A stretch of 63,557 nt of DNA from an uncultured Bacteroides sp. (GCA_958477465.1 CAUEFX010000015.1:1-63557), one strand, 5' to 3'; shown: positions 28,441-36,749, counted from the stretch's first letter. Notes: generated by a model not told the origin, from the letters alone. Numbers and translations: made by a program.

Positions 28441-28852
28441 ACGCTTTTTAAATGAAAGATCAAGGTTATTTTCTGGAAAAGTATAAAAGCTATCCTCGAG
28501 CAAACTATGTATGTAAACAATTTATATTAAAAAGAACATAGAAAAGCAGTAAAAGCAGGCGATTTGTAAATTGAAAATTAACAACAAAATACAAATTCTA
28601 CAATACACTGATTTTCAGTATATTACACTATGCCATTTTTTCCTCGTAGAGAAACGGGTCGTTCCTCTACGAGAAACACTCGGTTCCTCTACGAGGAACG
28701 AGCCGTTTCTCGTAGAGGAATCAATCGAGAATCCATAAGATATGACATCCGGATACAGACAAGAGAAAAGGGAGTGCTTATTTTGTCAGAAAAAAATATG
28801 TTTTTCCCCAAATAAGCGCCCCCTACCAACAAGGATATCCTACTATTTCGTA
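28441..28852. repeat. Gene-free region with a four-unit palindromic array
   Basis: No gene is supported in these 412 bp between GH43 and the GH92 promoter region. At 28641-28720 the near-palindromic 9-mers CTCGTAGAG and CTCTACGAG alternate four times, separated by GAAACGGGTCGTTC, AAACACTCGGTTC and GAACGAGCCGTTT-type spacers. Several alternative stems can form, for example between AAACGGGTCGTTCCTC and its near-complement further right. It may terminate GH43 transcription, but no T run follows on either strand. Confidence 0.6.
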
Positions 28853-29896
28853 TTAATCCGAAAGTCTGTTTATACCAACACCTTTGAAAGTCATCTCTAC
28901 CGGCTTGATAAAACCGTTTTCGTCAAAATACATACGGTCTATACAAACCTCTCTGTGATTCGGTGCCGTATCACCCAGCGGATGACGATGATAAACGATA
29001 TACCACTCGTCTTTACCCGGAATCTGAATAACCGAATGGTGTCCCGCTCCCGTTCCTACTTTATCATCCTGCTGCAATATTTTCCCGATACGATTGAAGG
29101 GCCCGAACGGAGAATCCGCAATGGCATACGCCACACTGTAATCCGAACCTTCCCAACTGCCTTCCGACCACATGAAATAATATTTGTTATTCCGTTTCAG
29201 CATAAAAGGACCTTCTACATAATTCTCCGGAGTGACAGATTTATAATATGAACCGTCATCAAAAGGCACAAGACTCAATAAATCCGGGCTCAACTTCACC
29301 ACATTACAATGATGCCATCCACCATAATACATATAATAAGTACCGTCATCGTCTTTGAAAACAAACTGGTCGATCGGCTGGGCGCCATCCACAATCTTAT
29401 CAATCAAGGGTTTGCCCAAAGCATCTTTAAAAGGACCGGCCGGATGATCGGCTACAGCTACACCGATTCCTCCATACTGCTCATTGTTCTGAATGTCATT
29501 ACCTCCGAAAAACAGATAATATTTACCATTCGCCCGAATAGCCGCAGGCGCCCATAAAGCATATTTCAACCATTTGACATTTTCAATGGACAATACTTTG
29601 GGATGCTTGGTCCAATTCACCATATCCTTGGATGAAAAAGCATCCATATAGGTCTGAACATTATAAACCCGATGAATGGCCTGCGTTTCTTTTTGCAATA
29701 CGGCAGAATCCGCACTACTGGAGCCGGGAGGAAGATCGGACAAGGTGGGATATATCCAATACTCATCATCATATATGACTCCTTCCGGATCAGCGTACCA
29801 TCCCTCTGCGATAGGATTACCGCTAAACTCCTTCTTTGGACTGCTACATGCCACCAAGAATAGCATCAGCCCCCATACTGTAACAACATTTTTCAT
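28853..29896 (-). CDS. GH43-family glycosidase lipoprotein, PUL A
   Basis: 347 residues. Lipobox LVAC with Cys 17. Five-bladed GH43 propeller with the catalytic triad visible: Asp in WYADPEG (D36), Asp in QPIDQFVF (D176) and the general-acid Glu in NYVEGPFM (E228). GH43 members release alpha-L-arabinofuranose or beta-D-xylose; which one applies here is not decided. It is a separate transcription unit but shares the promoter/operator layout of the GH92 operon, so the two are likely co-regulated. Its promoter faces the divergent regulator gene. Confidence 0.9.
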   Translation of the reverse strand: MKNVVTVWGLMLFLVACSSPKKEFSGNPIAEGWYADPEGVIYDDEYWIYPTLSDLPPGSSSADSAVLQKETQAIHRVYNVQTYMDAFSSKDMVNWTKHPKVLSIENVKWLKYALWAPAAIRANGKYYLFFGGNDIQNNEQYGGIGVAVADHPAGPFKDALGKPLIDKIVDGAQPIDQFVFKDDDGTYYMYYGGWHHCNVVKLSPDLLSLVPFDDGSYYKSVTPENYVEGPFMLKRNNKYYFMWSEGSWEGSDYSVAYAIADSPFGPFNRIGKILQQDDKVGTGAGHHSVIQIPGKDEWYIVYHRHPLGDTAPNHREVCIDRMYFDENGFIKPVEMTFKGVGINRLSD

Positions 29897-29922
29897 ATTT
29901 CTTTCATTGAATTAATAAGTGA

Positions 29923-29991
29923 CAAAAATAGTCACCAAGCGTTAATGAAAGTATTAATAATCCGTTAATAAATTATCAATAAGTCTTTAAT
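29923..29991 (-). promoter_or_regulatory. Promoter and five-unit operator array upstream of GH43
   Basis: In minus-strand sense a -7 box TATTTTTG (29923-29930) lies 27 bp from the ATG. After a 10-bp gap come hexamers GTTAAT (29941), ATTAAT (29953), GTTAAT (29964), ATCAAT (29975) and TTTAAT (29986), spaced 12, 11, 11 and 11 bp. No -33 TTTG is present at the normal spacing. Confidence 0.75.
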
Positions 29992-30026
29992 AAACCTTTC
30001 TCCGAACAGGACCGAAGACACCGATC

Positions 30027-30043
30027 ATTAACATTTCATTAAT
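30027..30043. promoter_or_regulatory. RTTAAY pair upstream of the regulator gene
   Basis: ATTAAC (30027-30032) and ATTAAT (30038-30043) are 11 bp apart, about 45 bp before the regulator's own -33 element. It may be an autoregulatory site. Confidence 0.45.
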
Positions 30044-30087
30044 TTCCATAATCATACAAAGAGTCTAAGAAAAATCTAAATCTTTTT

Positions 30088-30118
30088 TTTGCTAATCTCA
30101 CAAACCGTATTACCTTTG
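30088..30118 (+). promoter_or_regulatory. Sigma-ABfr-type promoter of the PUL A regulator
   Basis: TTTG (30088-30091), a 19-bp spacer and TACCTTTG (30111-30118) form a full Bacteroides -33/-7 promoter. Transcription would start about 30125. This excludes the ATG at 30120 and supports the ATG at 30141. Confidence 0.8.
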
Positions 30119-30140
30119 CATGGAAACAATCGCGAATATT

Positions 30141-32708
30141 ATGCAAAAAACAACCATTTTTCTGCTCTTAATATTAAAATCGATACTGCTTGAATCACAA
30201 AATATTTCATCCGGACTATATTTTGCCGCTCATAGTGCCATTAAAGAAGAAAGGACTTCTCTAATGCTGTTTCCTGATTTTGATGCTTCAAAAGGTTTCA
30301 CACTGGATTTCGATATTAAGTTCAGAACAGAAAAACATAATTACGGATACGTCTTCAGAATCATAATCGATGATGAAAGAAGTTTTGATTTAATATCCAA
30401 TATCACACCGGAAAAGAAGACATTGAACCTGATAGGAAGTGACAATATCTATCTGGCTTTCAACGAAGAGCTACTCAACCGGCATACATGGAACAAATGG
30501 GGACACATCCGATGTTCCATCTATCCGGACAGCCTTCGGCTCGTTCTCGATGACGAAGTGTTGCAAGACCGGTATGCCCCTATAGACATCAGAAACGTGA
30601 AATTCTATTTCGGATATTCCGATCATGAGAAATTCCACTCTTCGGATGTTCCTCCGATGTCTGTACGCAATATAAGAATCAGAGATGCAAAAAACACAAC
30701 AATCGCCTACTGGCCGTTGAAAGAACATCAGCAATACTCCTGTTCGGACAGCCTGCATCATATCCCCGCCAAAGTAACCAATCCTACGTGGGAGATAAAC
30801 AAACACACCAAATGGGTAAAAGAGAAAACATTGAAGTTGCCGGAATATACACAAATCTGCCATGCTCCTTCGAAAGGCGAGATCTACTTTGCCAACAGTT
30901 CATCTGTTGTTGCCTATTCGATGATCGACCATACATCGGATACGATTCATGCCGCTCACGGAGTTCCATTCGCAGAAATAAACAACCAGCTCATATACCA
31001 TCCCTTTTACGATGAGTTATGGTCATACGATTTCGATACCCCGCAATGGATATCTGTTTTCAATTTCGAACGACAGACGTGGACAAATGAAGACCGTATA
31101 ATAAAAAACCCGGAGTACTCGCAACACAATGCTTTTATATCTCCCTATGATTCCTGCCTGTATATCTTTGGCGGATACGGCAATTACCGATATAAGAATC
31201 TGATACGTAAAAAGAGTCGGGCACTGGAGAATTGGAAAACGGTGTCGTACAGCGAAGAAATTCCTCCGCGCTATCTGAGCGGTTCAGGCTATAAAAACAG
31301 AGATACGCTGTTGATATTCGGTGGATGCGGTAACCCGCAGGGAAAGCAAGAATTGGGAGTTGTCAATTACTACGACCTTTATGCAATAGACATTCACACA
31401 TTCAAGACAAAACAATTGTGGTCTATCCCCGCCGAAGCCAAGAATTTCGCCGTCGGCAATAACATTGTCGTAGATGAGAAAAACAATAAGCTGTATGCCT
31501 TATGCTTCCCGAACGATTGCTCGAACAGCTACATCTTATTAAGGTCTTTCGACTTGGATAGTGGAAAAAACAGCACGAACTATGCAGATACCATCCCTTT
31601 CTCCTTTAATGATGTGAATTCATTCTGCACACTTTACTACGATTCTCTGCAGTCGCAACTGTATGCAGTGACCAGTTATAATCACAACAACCGATCAAAC
31701 ATAGACATCTATTCATTGGCTTACCCGCCTTTAAAAATAGAAGATACACTGCAAGCGGATACGGAATGTAATGCACATTTAATAAAATTCGCTATCGGTC
31801 TGGGAATCTGCATTATTGCCGGTATGGGTTGGATGTACTTCTGCTACCGAAGAAAAAAGAGAGGAACAGAAAGCCCTGCTCCCGACTCTCCGGCTGCCAT
31901 AGAATCAGACAATCTTCATGAAGAAAAACCGGAAAAGGAAAGTTATGAATCACAGCCCCAACCGGCTGTTTGCAAGAAGTCATCGATTCTCTTTCTGGAC
32001 GGATTTCAAGTATGGGACAAAGAGGGGGCTGATATCACCAAATCCTTCACTCCGATCTTGAAGCAACTGCTGATTCTCATCATATTATACAGTGTAAACA
32101 ATAAGAAAGGAATTTCCAACGTCACGCTACGGGAACTGCTCTGGTTTGATAAAATGGACGAAAGCGCCCAAAACAACCGACGGGTGAATATCCGGAAGCT
32201 AAAACTCCTTTTGGAAAAGCTGGATGGCGCCGAACTGGTAAAAGAGAGTACCTATTGGTCCGTCAAATTAACCCGGACGTATTGTGACTATATAGAAGTG
32301 TGCAACTTTATAGAAAAAGTGAAAAACAATGTACCGGTCACAGCGGAAAACATTAACAGTTTACCCTTAAACTTACTGTCAGGGCAGCTGTTGCCATACG
32401 TTCAAACAGACTGGCTGGATCCTTTCAAATCCAATTATGCCAATTCTGTATTGGATGCTGCAATCAGTTTATCCAAACAGAGCTATATCAAGGAGAACAA
32501 TGAATTACTTATCCAGATAGCCAACAGCATGTTTGCTCATGACAAGACAGATGAGTATGCGTTAATCCTCAAATGTCAGGCCTTGTATAAAAATGGTAGA
32601 ACCAGTTTGGCAAAAACCACTTTCGAGACATTCCGTAATGAATATAAAACGATGCTGAACACCGATTATTCAAAAACATTCAACGAAGTAATCAATTGCG
32701 AACTGTAA
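30141..32708 (+). CDS. Membrane-spanning one-component regulator: LamG/kelch-like sensor, TM helix, winged-helix DNA-binding domain
   Basis: 855 residues from the ATG at 30141, which gives a signal peptide (MQKTTIFLLLILKSILLESQ); an in-frame ATG at 30120 lies upstream of the predicted transcription start. About 25-195 is a concanavalin/LamG-like sandwich (FTLDFDIKFRTEK, YAPIDIRNVKFYFGYSD). About 225-535 has kelch-like blades, including LYIFGGYGNYRYKN and LLIFGGCGNPQG. One TM helix (about 546-569) is followed by a positive stop-transfer RRKKRG. The cytoplasmic part has an OmpR/SARP-like winged helix (about 615-710, with TLRELLW and NNRRVNIRKLKLLLEKLDG) and a helical BTAD-like end. It probably senses glycan in the periplasm and activates GH43 and the GH92-SusCD operon. 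It is neither a hybrid two-component system nor SusR-like. Function is inferred. Confidence 0.75.
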   Translation: MQKTTIFLLLILKSILLESQNISSGLYFAAHSAIKEERTSLMLFPDFDASKGFTLDFDIKFRTEKHNYGYVFRIIIDDERSFDLISNITPEKKTLNLIGSDNIYLAFNEELLNRHTWNKWGHIRCSIYPDSLRLVLDDEVLQDRYAPIDIRNVKFYFGYSDHEKFHSSDVPPMSVRNIRIRDAKNTTIAYWPLKEHQQYSCSDSLHHIPAKVTNPTWEINKHTKWVKEKTLKLPEYTQICHAPSKGEIYFANSSSVVAYSMIDHTSDTIHAAHGVPFAEINNQLIYHPFYDELWSYDFDTPQWISVFNFERQTWTNEDRIIKNPEYSQHNAFISPYDSCLYIFGGYGNYRYKNLIRKKSRALENWKTVSYSEEIPPRYLSGSGYKNRDTLLIFGGCGNPQGKQELGVVNYYDLYAIDIHTFKTKQLWSIPAEAKNFAVGNNIVVDEKNNKLYALCFPNDCSNSYILLRSFDLDSGKNSTNYADTIPFSFNDVNSFCTLYYDSLQSQLYAVTSYNHNNRSNIDIYSLAYPPLKIEDTLQADTECNAHLIKFAIGLGICIIAGMGWMYFCYRRKKRGTESPAPDSPAAIESDNLHEEKPEKESYESQPQPAVCKKSSILFLDGFQVWDKEGADITKSFTPILKQLLILIILYSVNNKKGISNVTLRELLWFDKMDESAQNNRRVNIRKLKLLLEKLDGAELVKESTYWSVKLTRTYCDYIEVCNFIEKVKNNVPVTAENINSLPLNLLSGQLLPYVQTDWLDPFKSNYANSVLDAAISLSKQSYIKENNELLIQIANSMFAHDKTDEYALILKCQALYKNGRTSLAKTTFETFRNEYKTMLNTDYSKTFNEVINCEL

Positions 32709-32789
32709 TGAATTAAGCAATACTCATCAATCGTATTGTTGGTTATTTGTGTGATTAAGAGGATGGTTGGATAGGCGATGATGCATTGT

Positions 32790-32850
32790 GCAACTATATA
32801 CCTTATATATTGGGTATTCGATATACAAAGTATATAGTTGCTCCTTTTTT
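32790..32850 (+). terminator. Terminator between the regulator and marC
   Basis: A perfect 12-bp stem (GCAACTATATAC at 32790-32801, GTATATAGTTGC at 32830-32841), with further A/T pairing inside the loop, is followed by CCTTTTTT on the plus strand. It ends the regulator transcript. The stem could also slow marC transcription from the other side, but no T run follows in that direction. Confidence 0.75.
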
Positions 32851-33445
32851 ATTTCTGCAATGCCTCTACCATCAAAGTTATATTGCTCATAAATAACTTC
32901 ACCGAAATAGCCAGCAGGATAATCCCGAAAAACTTACGGATGATATAGATACCACCTTTTCCCAAAAAGCGTTCCACACGCCCCGTCATACTCACCACAA
33001 AATAGACCCAGATCATATTCAGAACCAAAGCAATGATGATGTTAACGCTGGCATATTCCGCACGCAGTGAAAGCAAAGTAGTAAAAGCACCAGCACCGGC
33101 CAAAAGCGGAAAGACAAGCGGTACCAATGTCGCTTCTTTTATAGGTCCCTGATTCTTAAATATTTCCACATCGAGAATCATCTCCAAAGACATCAGAAAT
33201 ATAACGAAAGCACCGGCCACGGCAAAAGATTCGATATCGACGTGAAAAAGCTTCAGCATCATATCACCGGCATAAAAGAATCCGATCAGCAACACGAATG
33301 AAATTACGGTCGCCTTCATTGCGTTCACATCTTTTCCTTTCTCTTTCAAATTGATAATGATCGGAATAGAGCCTATTATATCAATTACAGCAAACAATAC
33401 GATAAACGCGCTGATCATCTGTTGAAAATTAAAATCTGCAAACAT
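32849..33445 (-). CDS. MarC-family inner-membrane protein
   Basis: 198 residues from the ATG at 33445, chosen because a strong ribosome-binding site (GGAGG, about 33448-33457) and a -7 box lie just upstream; the open frame to 33493 would start before the promoter. About six hydrophobic helices, with IDIIGSIPIIINL near the N-terminus and PLVFPLLAGAGAFTTLL in the middle, mark the MarC/NAAT family. Proteins of this family sit in the inner membrane, and their transported substrate is not established. It converges with the PUL A regulator, with which it has no evident functional link. Confidence 0.9.
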   Translation of the reverse strand: MFADFNFQQMISAFIVLFAVIDIIGSIPIIINLKEKGKDVNAMKATVISFVLLIGFFYAGDMMLKLFHVDIESFAVAGAFVIFLMSLEMILDVEIFKNQGPIKEATLVPLVFPLLAGAGAFTTLLSLRAEYASVNIIIALVLNMIWVYFVVSMTGRVERFLGKGGIYIIRKFFGIILLAISVKLFMSNITLMVEALQK

Positions 33446-33469
33446 TTTTCCTCCTTTCTTTCTTTTTTG

Positions 33470-33501
33470 CAAAGATAATCTATTTTTATGCATTTTGCAA
33501 T
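33470..33501 (-). promoter_or_regulatory. Promoter of marC
   Basis: In minus-strand sense: -33-like ATTG (33498-33501), a 20-bp spacer and -7 box TATCTTTG (33470-33477). The predicted start is about 33463, giving a short leader that contains the GGAGG site before the ATG at 33445. Confidence 0.7.
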
Positions 33502-33646
33502 ATTTCCTTTCCCGAATCAGGAGCTGTTTTCAATCAAAAAAAGAAACCCCACCAAAATCAAACCTATTTCCCGGTACGTTCAATTAAGAAATAATAAAAA
33601 AAACAAAAAGAGAAGTGAAATGATTACAGCAAACTTTGATTATGGT

Positions 33647-33654
33647 TACATTTG
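33647..33654 (+). promoter_or_regulatory. -7 box of the Crp/Fnr-type regulator gene
   Basis: TACATTTG matches TAnnTTTG and places the transcript start near 33661, just before the ATG at 33680. No good -33 TTTG is seen. Confidence 0.55.
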
Positions 33655-33679
33655 TCTCAAATTTAGAAGATTATGCTGT

Positions 33680-34366
33680 ATGGAGACGATGTTTGACACT
33701 TTGCTGCAATTGCCTTTATTTCAAGGACTCTGCCATGAAGATTTTACAAATATACTGGAGAAGGTAAAACTGCATTTCACGAAGCATAAAGCCGGGGATA
33801 TGATTGTAAAAAGCGGAACTCCATGTGATAAACTGATCTTTTTACTGAAAGGGGAAATATCTCTGCAAACCACTTCGAAAGATGGATTTCTTACTTTTAT
33901 AGAACACGTAGAAGCTCCTTGTGTCATAGAGCCGTACGCTTTATTGGGTATGAATCCGAGTTACGTATCTTCTTATGTAGCCCATACGGAAGCACACACA
34001 ATAAGTATCAGCAAATCTTTTGTTCTTTCCAACCTGCTCAAATATGATATATTCCGCCTGAATTATATGAATATCATCAGTAACCGGGCACAAAACATGC
34101 ACGCCCGCTTATGGGAAAAAGCACCTGTGGATATTGAAGATAAAATCATCCGTTTCATACTTATTCATACGGAAAAGCCGATGGGTGAGAAAATCATGAA
34201 AATCAAAATGGATGATTTTGCACGCTGTGTTGATGACACACGGCTAAATGTATCCAAGGTCCTGAACACGCTGCAAGAACAAGAACTACTGGTATTGCAC
34301 CGGAAAGAAATCGTCATTCCGGATATTGCCAAACTGGCTACGTGGAATGAAGAAAGACTGAAATAA
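33680..34366 (+). CDS. Crp/Fnr-family transcriptional regulator
   Basis: 228 residues from the ATG at 33680. The open frame begins at 33488, but its first 64 residues are low-complexity and lie upstream of the -7 box, so they are not coding. The N-terminal cyclic-nucleotide-binding-like beta roll is about 10-125 (LFQGLCHEDFTNILEKV, GTPCDKLIFLLKGEISLQ). The C-terminal helix-turn-helix is about 150-220 (FARCVDDTRLNVSKVLNTLQEQELL). Residues typical of Fnr Fe-S ligation are not obvious, so the signal is unknown. It is transcribed alone and divergently from marC, and ends near a repeat element. Confidence 0.87.
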   Translation: METMFDTLLQLPLFQGLCHEDFTNILEKVKLHFTKHKAGDMIVKSGTPCDKLIFLLKGEISLQTTSKDGFLTFIEHVEAPCVIEPYALLGMNPSYVSSYVAHTEAHTISISKSFVLSNLLKYDIFRLNYMNIISNRAQNMHARLWEKAPVDIEDKIIRFILIHTEKPMGEKIMKIKMDDFARCVDDTRLNVSKVLNTLQEQELLVLHRKEIVIPDIAKLATWNEERLK

Positions 34367-34413
34367 AGACGTTTCCCTATAAAAAATCACCACAGAGTAC
34401 ACAGAGTAAAAAA

Positions 34414-34595
34414 AGAGGGTGTGTCAAAACTGAATTTTAGGAAAAGAAAACTTTCAATCTAAAAACTGACGCTCTATTCAACCATAAAAAGAGCCATATC
34501 ATTACTCAAAAATAGAGTTGATATGGCTCTTTTATATCTATTGATTACAATCTGTAACTTTTCAGAGTGGACATTTTAGTTTTGACACACCCTCT
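34414..34595. mobile_element. MITE-like element with 18-bp terminal inverted repeats
   Basis: 182 bp bounded by AGAGGGTGTGTCAAAACT (34414-34431) and its exact inverse (34578-34595). It encodes no protein. Its centre carries a 15-bp-stem hairpin (AAAAGAGCCATATCA at 34487-34501, TGATATGGCTCTTTT at 34519-34533) with an inner ACTC/GAGT pairing. Relatives are at 63337-63438 and, hairpin only, at 3557-3602. No clear target duplication is visible. It lies between the converging ends of the Crp/Fnr gene and guaA, and its hairpin with T runs on both sides could terminate both. Confidence 0.75.
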
Positions 34596-34644
34596 TCATA
34601 TACTGAAGAGAGACTCTACTTTATTGATAGTCCAAAAACTTTTC

Positions 34645-36168
34645 TTATTCCCACTCGATAGTTGCAGGTGGTTTGGAACTGATATCGTAGGTTACACGAT
34701 TCACTCCTTTCACCTTATTTATTATATCGTTGGAAACCTTGCCCAAGAAGTCGTAAGGCAGATGAGCCCAGTCGGCCGTCATCGCATCGGTAGATGTCAC
34801 GGCACGCAAAGCGACTGCCCTCTCATAAGTACGTTCATCGCCCATCACACCTACAGACTGAACCGGAAGCAAAATCACACCGGCCTGCCATACCTGATCG
34901 TACAGCCCCCAATCTCTCAATCCCTGAATAAAGATATCATCGGCATCTTGCAGGATCCGTACTTTTTCAGGAGTGATATCTCCCAAAATACGTACAGCCA
35001 ATCCGGGACCCGGGAACGGATGGCGCGTAATCAGATGTTCGGGCATTCCCAACTCACGGCCTACACGGCGAACCTCATCCTTAAACAACAGACGAAGCGG
35101 CTCACACAACTTAAGATTCATCTTTTCGGGCAACCCGCCTACATTGTGGTGACTCTTGATCACCGTACCCGTGATAGACAATGACTCGATGCAATCGGGA
35201 TAAATGGTTCCTTGTGCCAGCCATTTCACATCTTTCAACTTATGGGCCTCCGCATCAAATACATCGATAAAGCCCTTACCTATTATCTTGCGTTTGCGTT
35301 CCGGCTCGGTAACACCTTCCAATTCCGCAAAGAACTTAGCACTGGCATCCACGCCGATTACATTCAAGCCGAGGCACTCATAATCATGCATCACATTCTT
35401 GAACTCGTTTTTACGAAGCATACCGTGATCTACAAAAATACAAGTCAGGTTCTTGCCGATCGCCTTATTCAGCAAAACAGCAGCTACCGAAGAATCTACT
35501 CCACCACTCAAGCCCAGCACGACCTTGTCATTGCCCAACTGTGCCTTCAACTCGGCAACCGTGCTTTCAATGAACGAAGCCGGAGACCAGTCTTGTTTGC
35601 AACCGCAGACATCCACCACGAAATTCTTGAGAATCTGCGTTCCGTCTTCACTGTGGTATACCTCCGGATGGAACTGTACGCCCCACACCTGTTCCCCCTC
35701 AATCTGATAAGCGGCAATTTCCACCTTGTCGGTAGAAGCGATCTTCTTGAAGTTTGAAGGAATGGCCGTAATCGTATCACCGTGGCTCATCCACACCTGG
35801 GTATTCTCTTTCACACCTTTGAACAAGACATTGTCCTTGCAGAAAGAAGTCAGATGTGCACGGCCATACTCACGCGTACCTGCCGGTTCTACTTTCCCAC
35901 CATTGGTATAAGCCATAAACTGCGCACCGTAGCAAATACCCAAAATAGGATATTTACCCCGTATTTCACTCAAATCTACCTTGAATGCGTTTTCATCATA
36001 CACCGAGAAAGGACTTCCGGAAAGGATCACACCTTTCACACTTTCATCTCCTTTGGGGAACTTGTTGTAAGGAACAATCTCACAATACGTATCCAGCTCG
36101 CGTACACGACGGCCGATAAGTTGTGTAGTCTGCGATCCGAAATCAAGGATTATTATTTTTTCCTGCAT
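34645..36168 (-). CDS. guaA: GMP synthase (glutamine-hydrolysing)
   Basis: 507 residues. It converts XMP to GMP using glutamine and ATP in the cytoplasm. The class-I glutamine amidotransferase domain spans about 1-190 with nucleophile Cys in GICYGAQ (C79) and H167/E169 in VQFHPEV. The ATP-pyrophosphatase P-loop is SGGVDSS (221-227). The C-terminal dimerisation domain ends with the conserved PPATIEWE. Length and order are standard. A -7 box in minus-strand sense (TACTTTTG, 36200-36207) lies 32 bp before the ATG. Confidence 0.98.
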   Translation of the reverse strand: MQEKIIILDFGSQTTQLIGRRVRELDTYCEIVPYNKFPKGDESVKGVILSGSPFSVYDENAFKVDLSEIRGKYPILGICYGAQFMAYTNGGKVEPAGTREYGRAHLTSFCKDNVLFKGVKENTQVWMSHGDTITAIPSNFKKIASTDKVEIAAYQIEGEQVWGVQFHPEVYHSEDGTQILKNFVVDVCGCKQDWSPASFIESTVAELKAQLGNDKVVLGLSGGVDSSVAAVLLNKAIGKNLTCIFVDHGMLRKNEFKNVMHDYECLGLNVIGVDASAKFFAELEGVTEPERKRKIIGKGFIDVFDAEAHKLKDVKWLAQGTIYPDCIESLSITGTVIKSHHNVGGLPEKMNLKLCEPLRLLFKDEVRRVGRELGMPEHLITRHPFPGPGLAVRILGDITPEKVRILQDADDIFIQGLRDWGLYDQVWQAGVILLPVQSVGVMGDERTYERAVALRAVTSTDAMTADWAHLPYDFLGKVSNDIINKVKGVNRVTYDISSKPPATIEWE

Positions 36169-36199
36169 ATAAATGTATGGATTTTAAATAAATGATTTG

Positions 36200-36207
36200 C
36201 AAAAGTA
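36200..36207 (-). promoter_or_regulatory. -7 box of guaA
   Basis: CAAAAGTA on the plus strand is TACTTTTG on the minus strand, fitting the Bacteroides -7 consensus. It gives a leader of about 25 nt before guaA. The -33 element is not clear. Confidence 0.6.
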
Positions 36208-36243
36208 TGAAAAACTATGCAATCCATTTGAATAATCGTCTAT

Positions 36244-36690
36244 TTATTTTCCTTTTTGCTCTTTCAGCAAGTCGCGTATTTCAGTCAACAATACCTCTTC
36301 TTTTGTCGGAGCCGGAGGTGCAGGAGGAGTTGCAGGCGCAGCGACCTCTTTCTTCCTTGCGGTCAGTTTTGTCAGCAAACGTATAAATAAGAATATAGAA
36401 AAGGCGATAATCAAAAAATCGAAAGTAGCCTGCAAGAAGTTGCCATAATTCAGGGTTACGGCAGCAATTTCTTTCCCGTCTACTACTTCGGCCGGTTTCA
36501 TCACCCATTTCAAGTCCGTAAAATTCACTCCACCCACCAATAATCCGAGAGGAGGCATTATCACATCGGCAACCACCGATGATACTATTTTACCAAACGC
36601 GCCGCCAATGATAACACCGACAGCCATATCGATTACGTTTCCTTTCATGGCAAAAGCCTTAAAGTCCTGTAAAAAAGTACTCTTTCCCAT
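36244..36690 (-). CDS. mscL: Large-conductance mechanosensitive channel MscL
   Basis: 148 residues. The N-terminal amphipathic segment and TM1 (FKAFAMKGNVIDMAVGVIIG) and the conserved pore region are typical of MscL. TM2 is about 83-103 (FLQATFDFLIIAFSIFLFI). A Pro/Ala-rich linker leads to the C-terminal helical bundle (KEEVLLTEIRDLLKEQKGK). It forms a homopentamer that opens under membrane tension to release solutes on osmotic downshock. It lies 75 bp upstream of guaA on the same strand and is divergent from the GAPDH gene. Confidence 0.97.
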   Translation of the reverse strand: MGKSTFLQDFKAFAMKGNVIDMAVGVIIGGAFGKIVSSVVADVIMPPLGLLVGGVNFTDLKWVMKPAEVVDGKEIAAVTLNYGNFLQATFDFLIIAFSIFLFIRLLTKLTARKKEVAAPATPPAPPAPTKEEVLLTEIRDLLKEQKGK

Positions 36691-36717
36691 CTTTTTTTTT
36701 ATTTAATATTAATTTAA

Positions 36718-36749
36718 TGTGCGAATATAAAAACATTTTCTTACTTTTG
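36718..36749 (+). promoter_or_regulatory. Promoter of the GAPDH gene
   Basis: TGTG (36718-36721), a 20-bp spacer and TACTTTTG (36742-36749) give a Bacteroides-type promoter. The leader is about 75 nt. Confidence 0.6.

Noticed and set aside
28641..28720. CRISPR array
   Set aside because: The units are inverted rather than direct, spacers are themselves complementary, and no cas genes are nearby.
33446..33493. Upstream start of marC
   Set aside because: A promoter and ribosome-binding site lie between it and the ATG at 33445.
33488..33679. N-terminal extension of the Crp/Fnr-type regulator
   Set aside because: Low-complexity lysine-rich translation that includes the promoter; the family N-terminus begins at 33680.
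34414..34595. Insertion sequence
   Set aside because: The inverted ends are clear, but there is no transposase or fragment of one; it is listed as MITE-like.
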